From an uncultured Bacillaceae bacterium (GTDB lineage: Bacteria; Bacillota; Bacilli; Bacillales; Alkalibacillaceae), in NCBI GenBank assembly GCA_937958375.1, contig CALGNY010000237.1, positions 1 through 18,462 of the forward strand: a stretch of 18,462 bases of DNA. Direction: 5' to 3'. The position numbers were made by a program, and so were the translations under genes. The notes beneath the pieces were generated by a model, which saw only the letters and a program-made list of their open reading frames with translations, ran no database searches and had not been told where the DNA came from. Position 1 is the first letter of the stretch. Every line of letters begins with the position of its first letter. This document shows, piece after piece, positions 5,636-12,560 of the stretch.

Positions 5636-7270
5636 ATGAAGATCAATCGCCAAGATGCCAAATTAAGCTTAGCACACCTTTATATTGCGTTTGGGGCTAT
5701 TTTATTCGCAGGGTTTTTAGGTTTGCTGCAGACGTTGGTTCGAAGTGAAACGATTACGTTGCCGGCCTCCATTAACTATTATCAAATCCTGACTGCACAT
5801 GGTGTCCTGATGGCACTTGTGTTCACAACGTTTTTCATTTTCGGTTTTATGCATGCCGGTGTCGTCAGAACATCTGGTGCATTTACTGATAAACAACGTA
5901 AAGCAGGGTGGATTGGATTTTGGTTGATGACGATTGGTATGGTTTTGGCTGTCATTATGATCATGTTCAATGAAGCGACTGTTTTATACACGTTTTATGC
6001 ACCGCTGCAAGCCAATCCAATCTTTTATATCGGCCTAGCATTGATTATCATCGGTACTTATTTTGCATCATTCTCGATTATTAGCCGTTATCGTCTATGG
6101 AGAAAAGAACATCCGGACGAAAAAAGCCCATTACTTTCCTATATGGCGGTTGCGACGTTAATCTTATGGTTAATCGCAACACTAGGGGTTGTCGCTGCGG
6201 TCGTTCTTCAATTCCTTCCATGGTCATTCGGATGGATTGATACGATCAATGTGACACTGACACGTACACTGTTCTGGTATTTCGGGCACCCATTGGTTTA
6301 CTTCTGGTTACTGCCTGCATACATGGCTTGGTATGTCATCGTACCGAAAGTCATTGGTGGAAAGATATTCAGTGACCAGCTAGCTCGTTTCGCGTTTGTG
6401 TTATTTATCCTTTTCTCCATTCCAGTTGGTTTTCACCACCAGTTGCTTGAATCTGGAATCGGTGAAGGGTGGAAGTTTTTCCAAGTCATTTTGACATTTG
6501 CGGTAATTCTGCCTTCTCTGATGACCGCATTCGCTATGTTTTCAACGTTTGAAATTGCAGGCCGTCAAAAAGGTGGAAAAGGATTATTCGGTTGGTTCAA
6601 GAAATTGCCTTGGGGCGACGTTCGTTTCTTGGCACCCTTTCTAGGAATGCTGATTTTTATTCCAGCTGGAGCCGGGGGGATCATTAACGCCAGTCACCAA
6701 TTGAACCAAATGATTCATAATACCGTTTGGGTCACCGGTCATTTCCATATCACAGCAGGTGGTACGGTTGCCGTTACGTTCTTCGGGATCAGTTATTGGT
6801 TACTCCCACATTTAAAAGGTAGAAAATTGACGAAAATGATGAATAAACTAGGAATCTACCAAGTCGTTTTATGGGCAGTGGGAATGGGAATCATGTCCAG
6901 TGCTATGCATATTTCTGGGTTAAGCGGAAACCCACGTCGTACGCAAGTGACAAGCTATGGCGGTCATGAAGTTGCTTCATCCTGGGGAGCTTATGAAATG
7001 GCCCATGCTGTCGGCGGAACCTTACTGATGATTTCCCTTATCCTTTATGCCATCGTATTAATCAATCTGGCATTCTTCGCACCGAAAGGGCAGGAAGAGT
7101 TCCCGATTGCAGCAGAGTTGAATCCGAGTCAGAAAACACCTGGCTGGCTTGAAAATTGGAAATTGTGGGTAGGAATCGTGTTTGCGTTGATTTTCATCGC
7201 TTACACTTTGCCGATCATGGATCTGATCAACAATTCACCACCAGGCTCAAGCGGATTTAAATATTGGTAA
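5636..7270 (+). CDS. cbaA: Cytochrome c oxidase subunit I, ba3 type (B-family haem-copper oxidase)
   Basis: This 544-residue polytopic membrane protein reduces oxygen to water and pumps protons. Metal ligands visible: His55 (low-spin haem), His218 and the cross-linked Tyr222 in GHPLVYFW, His267-His268 for CuB in GFHHQ, and His369 (high-spin haem) with His371 (low-spin haem) in VTGHFHITAGG. The spacing and the short GHPLVY region are those of Thermus ba3 oxidase and not of the A-family. GGAGGTGA inside the end of the previous gene serves ATG 5636, so translation is coupled. B-family oxidases usually have high oxygen affinity, which would fit control by an oxygen-sensing Fnr. No haem synthase or copper chaperone genes lie nearby, so assembly factors must come from elsewhere in the genome. 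Confidence 0.95.
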   Translation: MKINRQDAKLSLAHLYIAFGAILFAGFLGLLQTLVRSETITLPASINYYQILTAHGVLMALVFTTFFIFGFMHAGVVRTSGAFTDKQRKAGWIGFWLMTIGMVLAVIMIMFNEATVLYTFYAPLQANPIFYIGLALIIIGTYFASFSIISRYRLWRKEHPDEKSPLLSYMAVATLILWLIATLGVVAAVVLQFLPWSFGWIDTINVTLTRTLFWYFGHPLVYFWLLPAYMAWYVIVPKVIGGKIFSDQLARFAFVLFILFSIPVGFHHQLLESGIGEGWKFFQVILTFAVILPSLMTAFAMFSTFEIAGRQKGGKGLFGWFKKLPWGDVRFLAPFLGMLIFIPAGAGGIINASHQLNQMIHNTVWVTGHFHITAGGTVAVTFFGISYWLLPHLKGRKLTKMMNKLGIYQVVLWAVGMGIMSSAMHISGLSGNPRRTQVTSYGGHEVASSWGAYEMAHAVGGTLLMISLILYAIVLINLAFFAPKGQEEFPIAAELNPSQKTPGWLENWKLWVGIVFALIFIAYTLPIMDLINNSPPGSSGFKYW

Positions 7271-7274
7271 AATT

Positions 7275-7313
7275 AAAGAGCAAATCACTTGGTTAGTGAT
7301 TTGCTCTTTTTTT
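7275..7313. terminator. Strong bidirectional terminator after the oxidase operon
   Basis: A perfect 15-bp stem (7275-7289 with 7295-7309) around a 5-nt loop is followed by seven Ts. It sits between the convergent oxidase and DinB-like genes and is only 4 bp from the latter's stop codon. Confidence 0.95.
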
Positions 7314-7316
7314 GGA

Positions 7317-7805
7317 TTAAGCGTATAAATCAGCCATCGTGACATCATATTCTAGTTGTTTTAAATAATTATAGAATTGTCCGCGATGGTGGAATACATG
7401 CGATTGAATTTCAGAAAGCCACTCCGCTTGCGTATGGCCATCTTCCATGTAAAAGGCTTTTGTTTTCAATGTGAAAAATTCTTCCTCAGACAAACTTTCC
7501 ATATATTCGCGAAGAGCGTGGTAGCCTTCTTCAAAAACGACACCCATGTCCGTCGCTGTTTGTAATTGACGGTAGTGATCCTCGATTTCTTGTACTTTTT
7601 CAATCGGTTCCTCTTTTAAAATCGCCAAATCAGTCGCCGGAATGGAAACGAGATGAATGGCAAGTTCTTTTAACGTGCGCATGTTATCCGTCGGCCGGTA
7701 ATCCCAGTCATTTTCTTTGATTTTTAATAATAAATTCTGGGTCGTGCGAATAGCTAATTCAATTTCCTGAAACATGACGTGCTGCAACGCTTTTGTTTGG
7801 CTCAT
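7317..7805 (-). CDS. DinB-fold (DinB/YfiT) metal-dependent protein
   Basis: This 162-residue all-helical protein is of the DinB four-helix-bundle superfamily. The three metal-binding histidines are His51 (LKELAIHL), His135 and His139 (SHVFHHRGQ, an HxxxH pair), so a divalent metal should bind. Members include thiol-S-transferases for bacillithiol or mycothiol and many proteins of unknown activity. Despite the name they are not DNA polymerases. No further specialisation can be read. AAGGAAGG precedes ATG 7805 at normal distance. The gene is divergent from the hemerythrin-like gene with 127 bp between, so they may share a regulatory region. Family call firm; function open. Confidence 0.85.
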   Translation of the reverse strand: MSQTKALQHVMFQEIELAIRTTQNLLLKIKENDWDYRPTDNMRTLKELAIHLVSIPATDLAILKEEPIEKVQEIEDHYRQLQTATDMGVVFEEGYHALREYMESLSEEEFFTLKTKAFYMEDGHTQAEWLSEIQSHVFHHRGQFYNYLKQLEYDVTMADLYA

Positions 7806-7879
7806 TAAATTCCTTCCTTTCTGGGAAATTGTTTGCTAGATTGGGGGTAGATATTCTATACAGATGAGTTTTCTGTCAG

Positions 7880-7905
7880 TATAACACAATTGCCGAACAA
7901 TTCGG
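7880..7905 (+). promoter_or_regulatory. Possible promoter -10 and operator-like dyad before the hemerythrin gene
   Basis: A -10-like TATAAC (7880-7885) is followed by the small dyad CCGAA-CAA-TTCGG (7893-7905). The dyad lies where transcription would begin, 27 bp upstream of the ATG. The -35 is weak (TATACA, 7857-7862). I do not recognise the dyad as a known operator. Confidence 0.3.
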
Positions 7906-7932
7906 GAAAATAAACGATGAGGAGGTTTGTTT

Positions 7933-8391
7933 ATGAAACGCCATGAAGGTCTATTTCCATTATCGCATCACCACCATCACGCACTGGTGGTTTCAAAGGA
8001 TTTGAAAGAAATAGGGACGGATAAAGGAGAGAAGACGTATAAAGTTGTGTTTCGAGATTTGGTTGACTTTTGGGAAAAAGACGGAAACGAGCATTTCCGT
8101 GATGAAGAAGAAATATTGATTCCACTGTACCTACGTTTCGAAAAAGAGCCAGATATGGACTTGGTGAAAAAAGTGTTGTACCAGCATGCGGAGATTCGTT
8201 CAATGATTGCGGCCATCCGGAGTAGTCAAGAAGCGGACCATGATCAGATGCATATCCTCGGCCATCTACTCGATGAGCATATTCGTTTGGAAGAACGTGA
8301 GCTGTTCCCGCATATTGAAGAAGCGGTACCAGAAAAATATTTATACCAAGCAAGCGGCAAGTTCCATAACGATTCATATAGTGGTTATTAA
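7933..8391 (+). CDS. Hemerythrin (HHE) domain protein
   Basis: This 152-residue helical protein is of the hemerythrin cation-binding family. Likely di-iron ligands are in the His cluster at 12-16 (LSHHHHHAL), His54 and Glu58 (HFRDEEE), His85 (QHAEIR) and His116 with Glu120 (DEHIRLEERE); His127 follows. Such proteins bind iron and have been tied to oxygen sensing or to handling nitric oxide and peroxide damage to iron centres. The precise role is unknown here. The start is ATG 7933 with GGAGGTTT at normal distance; a TTG two codons upstream (7927) sits inside the ribosome site and is unlikely. The run of five histidines is a native metal motif, not a cloning tag. It is divergent from the DinB-like gene and convergent with katA. 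Confidence 0.9.
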   Translation: MKRHEGLFPLSHHHHHALVVSKDLKEIGTDKGEKTYKVVFRDLVDFWEKDGNEHFRDEEEILIPLYLRFEKEPDMDLVKKVLYQHAEIRSMIAAIRSSQEADHDQMHILGHLLDEHIRLEERELFPHIEEAVPEKYLYQASGKFHNDSYSGY

Positions 8392-8398
8392 AAGTAGG

Positions 8399-8438
8399 AC
8401 ACGCAACGTTTCTGGATTCGTTCAGAGACGTTGCGTGT
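8399..8438 (+). terminator. Hairpin after the hemerythrin gene
   Basis: A 16-bp stem (8399-8414 with 8423-8438, one G.U pair) with an 8-nt loop starts 7 bp after the stop codon. Only TAATTATTT follows, not a full T-run, so termination may be partial or the hairpin may mainly protect the mRNA end. Confidence 0.7.
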
Positions 8439-8462
8439 TAATTATTTAACAAGGTGGGCTTT

Positions 8463-8565
8463 TCTCACTGCGTTGAGATGGTGAAAAAGTGATCTCAACG
8501 CATTGACAAGCTCTCTCACTGTGTTTAGACGGTAAAAAATCAATCTCAACGCAGTGAGAACCCAG
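8463..8565. repeat. Two 51-bp direct repeats forming a 4-copy alternating palindromic array
   Basis: TCTCACTGCGTTGAGA at 8463 recurs as TCTCACTGTGTTTAGA at 8514, and TCTCAACGCA at 8493 recurs at 8544: both steps are exactly 51 bp. The first arm (8463-8478) and the last arm (8544-8559) are perfect 16-bp reverse complements, so the whole array can fold into a large hairpin. It lies between the convergent hemerythrin and katA transcripts. Confidence 0.85.
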
Positions 8566-8607
8566 ACAGGTAAGTGGGAAAAGCATCCTAAGTTTCATCC
8601 CTATATA

Positions 8608-8640
8608 AAAAACCCAGCTGATTCGCTCAGCTGGGTTTTT
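8608..8640. terminator. Bidirectional terminator of katA
   Basis: A perfect 14-bp stem (8608-8621 with 8627-8640, AAAAACCCAGCTGA type) around TTCGC has A- and T-tracts on both sides. It is 22 bp past the katA stop codon. Confidence 0.93.
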
Positions 8641-8661
8641 AGAGAGTGGATTTGGAGTTTT

Positions 8662-10140
8662 TTATTCAGTAACTTCTTTCTTAACTTCTTCAGGAACTTC
8701 AAGGCCTAGACCTTCAGCAATACGAGTACCTAGGTCAGCGTCAGCTCTGTAGAAGTGACCGATTTGGCGAAGTTTGATTTCGTCTTTCGTTACTGGTTTC
8801 ATGTGATCGACGAAGTTTCTGACCAAACGATCTTTTTCATCTTGACTCATCAAGCGATATAGGTCACCTGGTTGAGTGTAGTGATCCTCGGAGTCGTAAG
8901 GAACGCTATCTGCATGTCCTTCAACAACGAACGGATTCAGTTTGGTAGCATTATCTTCTTTTGGCTCAGTGCTATAGCTGTTTGGCTCATAGTTGACTGG
9001 GCTTGTCTGTTGACCACTTTGCATGAATCCACCGCGCTGGTAATTGTGTGTTTCAACAATTGGACGGTTTACTGGAAGCTGCTCATGGTTCACACCTAAG
9101 CGGTAACGCTGTGTATCAGAGTATGAGAACAAGCGTCCTTGAAGCATTTTGTCTGGTGATGCTTCGATTCCAGGTACAAAGTGAGCTGGAGAAAGTGCAG
9201 CTTGTTCAACCTCAGCAAAGTAGTTTTGTGGGTTGCGGTTAAGCACCATTTTACCTACTTCAATACGAGGGTAATCTTTTTGGCTAACTGTTTTCGTTAC
9301 ATCGAATAGATCCCATTTGTAAGTTTTGTAATCTTCAAATGGAATGATCTGTACATACAGTGTCCAAGATGGATAGTCCCCAGCTTCGATTGCGTTGAAC
9401 AAATCTTCTGTATGGTAGTCAGGGTTTGTACCAGCAAGCTCGTCTGCTACATCAACATCTAGACCTTTAACGCCTTGGTCACTGATGAAGTGATATTTAA
9501 CCCAGAACGCTTCTCCTTCAGCGTTTACCCATTTGTACGTATGGCTTCCGTATCCGTTCATGTGACGGTATGTTGCCGGAATTCCACGGTCACCATGAAG
9601 ATAAGTGATTTGGTGCATGGATTCTGGAGAGTTTGACCAGAAATCCCACACAGCATCTTTATCTTTCAAGTTTGTTTGCGGGTTACGTTTTTGTGTATGG
9701 ATGAAATCTGGGAATTTGATTGCATCACGTATGAAGAAGATAGGTGTGTTGTTACCGACTAGGTCGTAGTTACCTTCTTGTGTATAGAACTTCACTGCAA
9801 AACCACGTGGGTCACGCACTGTATCTGCTGATCCTAATTCACCTGCAACAGTAGAAAAACGGATAAACATTGGTGTGCGTTTACCTTTTTCATTTAGGAA
9901 ATCAGCTTTCGTATATTTAGCAATCTCAGGATTGGTTACTTCAAAATAACCATAAGCCCCAGCACCTTTCGCATGAACGACACGCTCAGGAATACGTTCA
10001 CGGTCAAAGTGAGCAAGTTTTTCTAACAAATGTACGTCTTGTAGTAAGACAGGTCCACGATTTCCAGCAGTAATAGAGTTTTGGTTGTCCCCTACAGGAG
10101 CACCGCTAGACGTCGTTAAACGTTTTTTGTTCTCAGACAT
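8662..10140 (-). CDS. katA: Catalase KatA (small-subunit, haem b)
   Basis: This 492-residue monofunctional catalase splits hydrogen peroxide to water and oxygen in the cytoplasm. The N-terminus (LTTSSGAPVGDNQNS) and length match Bacillus KatA (clade 3). Catalytic His56 is in RVVHAKGAGAYG, the distal Asn in VGNNTPIFF (about 130), and the haem-ligating Tyr340 in RLFSYSDTQRYRLG. The DRGIP and NAEGE segments are also typical. AAGGGGGA lies upstream of ATG 10140 at somewhat long spacing. It is monocistronic, with a clear sigma-A promoter, a PerR-like box and a terminator of its own. Peroxide induction by release of PerR is therefore likely, as for B. subtilis katA. Confidence 0.97.
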   Translation of the reverse strand: MSENKKRLTTSSGAPVGDNQNSITAGNRGPVLLQDVHLLEKLAHFDRERIPERVVHAKGAGAYGYFEVTNPEIAKYTKADFLNEKGKRTPMFIRFSTVAGELGSADTVRDPRGFAVKFYTQEGNYDLVGNNTPIFFIRDAIKFPDFIHTQKRNPQTNLKDKDAVWDFWSNSPESMHQITYLHGDRGIPATYRHMNGYGSHTYKWVNAEGEAFWVKYHFISDQGVKGLDVDVADELAGTNPDYHTEDLFNAIEAGDYPSWTLYVQIIPFEDYKTYKWDLFDVTKTVSQKDYPRIEVGKMVLNRNPQNYFAEVEQAALSPAHFVPGIEASPDKMLQGRLFSYSDTQRYRLGVNHEQLPVNRPIVETHNYQRGGFMQSGQQTSPVNYEPNSYSTEPKEDNATKLNPFVVEGHADSVPYDSEDHYTQPGDLYRLMSQDEKDRLVRNFVDHMKPVTKDEIKLRQIGHFYRADADLGTRIAEGLGLEVPEEVKKEVTE

Positions 10141-10173
10141 TTAAAAAATCCCCCTTAAGAATTTTATAATCTT

Positions 10174-10202
10174 ATCATAACGGATTTAGTCCAATTTGTA
10201 AA
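10174..10202 (-). promoter_or_regulatory. Sigma-A promoter of katA
   Basis: On the minus strand: TTTACA (10202-10197), a 17-bp spacer, then TATGAT (10179-10174). Each hexamer matches the consensus at 5 of 6. Transcription should begin near 10167, giving a leader of about 27 nt. Confidence 0.75.
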
Positions 10203-10217
10203 TTAAAATGATTATTA
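10203..10217 (-). promoter_or_regulatory. PerR-box-like operator of katA
   Basis: TTAAAATGATTATTA (plus strand) matches the PerR/Fur-type box TTATAATNATTATAA at 12 of 14 defined positions and directly abuts the -35. A second looser pair of half-sites, TTATGAT and ATTATAA on the minus strand (10180-10164), overlaps the -10 with 3 nt between halves in place of 1. Two sites around a promoter would give tight repression. Confidence 0.6.
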
Positions 10218-10372
10218 ATAAATATTTTTTATTTAAAGTAAAACGGGTAATATTAGACGATCGTCCAAGGCTTGAAATGTCGTGTGGCAAGGCCTGGAGA
10301 GCACTTGGTAAGAGGTGGTAGTGGGTATGATTTGTTACGGATTATCAATTAGGAAGTGATTTTTGAGAAAAA

Positions 10373-10429
10373 GGTACCGGGACATAAGTAATGAAAATAT
10401 TGATTTTGATAGAGATATGCCCCAGTATC
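10373..10429 (-). terminator. Weak terminator candidate after ridA
   Basis: The 14-nt arms 10373-10386 and 10416-10429 pair with one wobble and two mismatches around a 29-nt loop. On the minus strand TTTTTCTC follows. It is the only candidate 3' end in the gap. Elsewhere in 10218-10372 I see only AT-rich sequence. Confidence 0.35.
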
Positions 10430-10434
10430 GCATT

Positions 10435-10818
10435 TTAATTGGATTGACTTGCAATCGCTTCAATTTCTACTTTGACATCTTTCGGTAATCGGCTCACTTC
10501 AAAGGCGGCTCTGGCTGGAAAAGGTTCTTGCAAATAGCTCGCATAAATCTCATTAACCTTCGCGAAATTTTCCATAGAATCGAGAAGTATGGTCATTTTG
10601 GCTACATGCGTGAAGTCAAGGCCGGCTTCTTTCAAAATGGCCTCTAGATTTTTCATCACTTGATGGGTTTGTTCTTCGACGTTGTCACTAACGATTTCCA
10701 TTGTGTCTGGGTCAAGCGGAATTTGTCCAGATATGAAAATGAGATCACCGACTTCAACCGCTTGTGAATACGGACCGATTGCCTCAGGCGCATTCTTGGT
10801 AGAGTAGACTTTTTTCAT
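10435..10818 (-). CDS. ridA: RidA family reactive intermediate/imine deaminase
   Basis: This 127-residue trimeric RidA (YjgF/YER057c/UK114) enzyme hydrolyses reactive enamines and imines, such as 2-aminoacrylate, that leak from PLP enzymes. It thereby protects PLP enzymes from damage. Active-site residues are in place: Tyr17 (GPYSQA), Ser30 (FISGQIPLD), Arg103 (PARAAFEV) and Glu120 (KVEIEAIA). The C-terminal signature RAAFEVSRLPKDVKVEIEA is characteristic. AAAGGAG precedes ATG 10818. It starts 26 bp after the stop of the cation-efflux gene on the same strand, so they probably share a transcript, though no functional tie is obvious. The B. subtilis counterpart is YabJ. Confidence 0.95.
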   Translation of the reverse strand: MKKVYSTKNAPEAIGPYSQAVEVGDLIFISGQIPLDPDTMEIVSDNVEEQTHQVMKNLEAILKEAGLDFTHVAKMTILLDSMENFAKVNEIYASYLQEPFPARAAFEVSRLPKDVKVEIEAIASQSN

Positions 10819-10844
10819 GCGTTTGGCTCCTTTCGCTCAAAAAT

Positions 10845-11747
10845 TTAATCTTCTTCGAGTTCATGATACGGGTTGACGTGAACATTGACGTCATGGACTT
10901 CTTCATAGTAATGCATAAGGTCTCTTTTGACGTTGGTGGCAATGTCATGTCCTTCATCAACTGTCATATGCGGATCTACGCTGATTTTTACATCGATTAT
11001 AACATAGGAGCCGTGGGATCTCGCATTCAATGAATCGATTCGTTTCACACCATCAACTTGTCTGGTTGTCTCATAAAATCCTTTTGTCTCTTCATCGTCC
11101 AAAACGAATTCCAAGGAGACCCGTACCGCTTCTTTTCCTAAACTGAATCCCATCCACATGATGATTCCAGCGATGATTCCACCAGCAATCGGATCGAAAT
11201 ATTGCAGGAAAGGGATGTCATAGTTTGAACCTAAGATCGACAGTCCAATACCGGCAAGTGCTATGACGGATGAAATCGCATCGGAGCGATGATGCCATGC
11301 GTCTGCGATAATGGCTGGGCTGTTGATTTTTTTGCCTAAACGGTTTTTATATTGGAATAATGCCTCTTTGACAAGGATCGAGAAAATAACGATATATAAT
11401 GCAATTGGGCTTGTGGTCGATTCGTTTTCGGACCAAATGGCTGAGATTGAATCGACGAGAATCTCAAAACCGACAAAGATCAGGAGCATAGACACGATCA
11501 GCGTTGCGATATTTTCTGCTTTCCCGTGTCCATAAGGATGTTCGCTATCGGGAGGCTTCTGGGCGGCTCGAATGCCGACGAGAACGGCAATTGAGCTGAT
11601 GACATCCGAAGCGGAGTGGAGGGCGTCAGCGATTAAGGCTCTACTATCCCCAATAATTCCACCAATCCCTTTGATAATGGAAAGAATTAAATTTGCGACC
11701 ATCCCTAAGATGGAAGCAAATTGAGCTTTTTTAAAACGATCGGACAT
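10845..11747 (-). CDS. Cation diffusion facilitator (CDF) family divalent metal exporter
   Basis: This is a 300-residue CDF transporter with about six membrane helices and a cytoplasmic C-terminal metal-sensing domain (about 205-300). The metal site is split between helix 2 (ADALHSASD: Asp41, His44, Asp48) and helix 5 (ADAWHHRSD: Asp149, His152/His153, Asp156). The loop HPYGHGKAE (70-78) is a family hallmark. It exchanges Zn2+, Mn2+, Fe2+ or similar for protons; the metal cannot be told, though Bacillus relatives of this type include Mn2+ exporters. I start at ATG 11747, with AGAGG just upstream. The frame extends to 11828, but those 27 residues are not membrane-protein-like and cross a possible promoter (TAGACG 11808-11803, TAAAAT 11784-11779). 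It leads an operon with ridA. Confidence 0.88.
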   Translation of the reverse strand: MSDRFKKAQFASILGMVANLILSIIKGIGGIIGDSRALIADALHSASDVISSIAVLVGIRAAQKPPDSEHPYGHGKAENIATLIVSMLLIFVGFEILVDSISAIWSENESTTSPIALYIVIFSILVKEALFQYKNRLGKKINSPAIIADAWHHRSDAISSVIALAGIGLSILGSNYDIPFLQYFDPIAGGIIAGIIMWMGFSLGKEAVRVSLEFVLDDEETKGFYETTRQVDGVKRIDSLNARSHGSYVIIDVKISVDPHMTVDEGHDIATNVKRDLMHYYEEVHDVNVHVNPYHELEED

Positions 11748-12073
11748 AGAAAAACCTCTTTTGTTGGTTAGTGCTTTTATTTTATCAATATTCGTGTGTG
11801 CTCGTCTATGAAGAACGATAAAAGACAAATCTTGAGTGAATTTTATCGGATTTTATTCCACGTAAATGGGTTGTAACATTAAAAAGGACTATGGTCGTAA
11901 TACTAGCTTCACTGTGGTAATCATTTTGTATCCAAAACAGGTCTTTTGTAGGAAAACATCGCTTTAACTTTACAATTTGATAACATCGGTTTATTTACGC
12001 TGCAAAAAGGTTAATGGTGTATTAGCACGACGAAACACCAAGAATAAAAATCTTTAAAGGAGTGTTATGAATC
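11748..12073. other. Gene-free stretch between the CDF exporter and the acidic lipoprotein
   Basis: These 326 bp separate two divergent genes. The left end holds the exporter's ribosome site and possible promoter. The right end holds the lipoprotein's AAAGGAG (12057-12063) and a possible sigma-B-type promoter. In the middle (about 11810-11985) I see no ORF with a ribosome site, no hairpin and no repeat. Confidence 0.7.
11989..12014 (+). promoter_or_regulatory. Possible sigma-B-type promoter of the lipoprotein gene
   Basis: GTTTAT (11989-11994), a 14-bp spacer and GGTTAA (12009-12014) resemble the general-stress consensus GTTTAA-N12-15-GGGTAT. A sigma-A reading (TTTACA with TATTTA) is worse at the -10. 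Confidence 0.35.
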
Positions 12074-12382
12074 ATGAAAAAACTATTCATGTCATCATTT
12101 TTCGCAATGATGCTTATCCTAGCAGCTTGTGGTGGAGGTGACGGTGAAGAAGAGCCAGCGACACCTGAAGACGGAGGAACTGAAACAGAAGAACCTGCAG
12201 GCTCTGAAGATTCCGGTTCCACAGGATCTGACTCAGGCTCCGATATGGGCGGTTCTGATGACCCAGCTGGCGGAGACACTGGATCTGAAGGTGACTCTGA
12301 CATGGGATCTGACGATTCTGGCTCAGACGTAGGTGGAGACGCTGAAGGAGATACTGATTCTGAAGGTGACTCTGAACTATAA
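12074..12382 (+). CDS. Extremely acidic low-complexity lipoprotein (102 aa)
   Basis: The 102-residue product has a lipoprotein signal peptide: MKK, a hydrophobic core and the lipobox LAAC, with the lipidated Cys at 19. The mature 84 residues contain 29 Asp/Glu and no Lys, Arg, His or aromatic residue, only G, S, D, E, T, P, A and a few M, V and L. It must be an unfolded, strongly negative chain tethered to the outer membrane face. The DNA repeats itself internally: TCTGAAGGTGACTCTGA occurs at 12284-12300 and 12359-12375, so the tail grew by repeat expansion. AAAGGAG lies 10 nt before ATG 12074. I recognise no family. Possible roles are cation or water retention at the wall, or simply spacing, but that is a guess. 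Confidence 0.85.
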   Translation: MKKLFMSSFFAMMLILAACGGGDGEEEPATPEDGGTETEEPAGSEDSGSTGSDSGSDMGGSDDPAGGDTGSEGDSDMGSDDSGSDVGGDAEGDTDSEGDSEL

Positions 12383-12395
12383 GTGAAAAGAAGAC

Positions 12396-12427
12396 AGGCA
12401 GTGGCTTTTGGGTCACTGTCTTTTTTT
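12396..12427 (+). terminator. Terminator of the acidic lipoprotein gene
   Basis: An 8-bp stem (AGGCAGTG 12396-12403 with CACTGTCT 12414-12421, one G.U pair) and a 10-nt loop run straight into a T7 tract, 13 bp past the stop codon. Confidence 0.85.
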
Positions 12428-12560
12428 ATTGTTTACTTAGCTTCTCATTTTTATGGCATCTCCTACCCAACAATCCTCATCATTTTTCGCTTGACCACAA
12501 ATGCATAATCTCATGTCTCACAGGGCTTACTAAGAGAAAATGATAAATGAGGGTGAGATT

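Noticed and set aside
7969..7983. Run of five His codons resembling an engineered tag
   Set aside because: It sits at the first conserved metal-binding position of the hemerythrin family and is native.
7931..8377. 148-codon minus-strand frame opposite the hemerythrin gene
   Set aside because: It is a shadow of the plus-strand gene, which has a strong ribosome site and complete HHE motifs; the minus frame has no ribosome site.
10256..10265. GACGATCGTC perfect palindrome upstream of katA
   Set aside because: Only 10 bp, too far from the promoter, and no known regulator motif matches.
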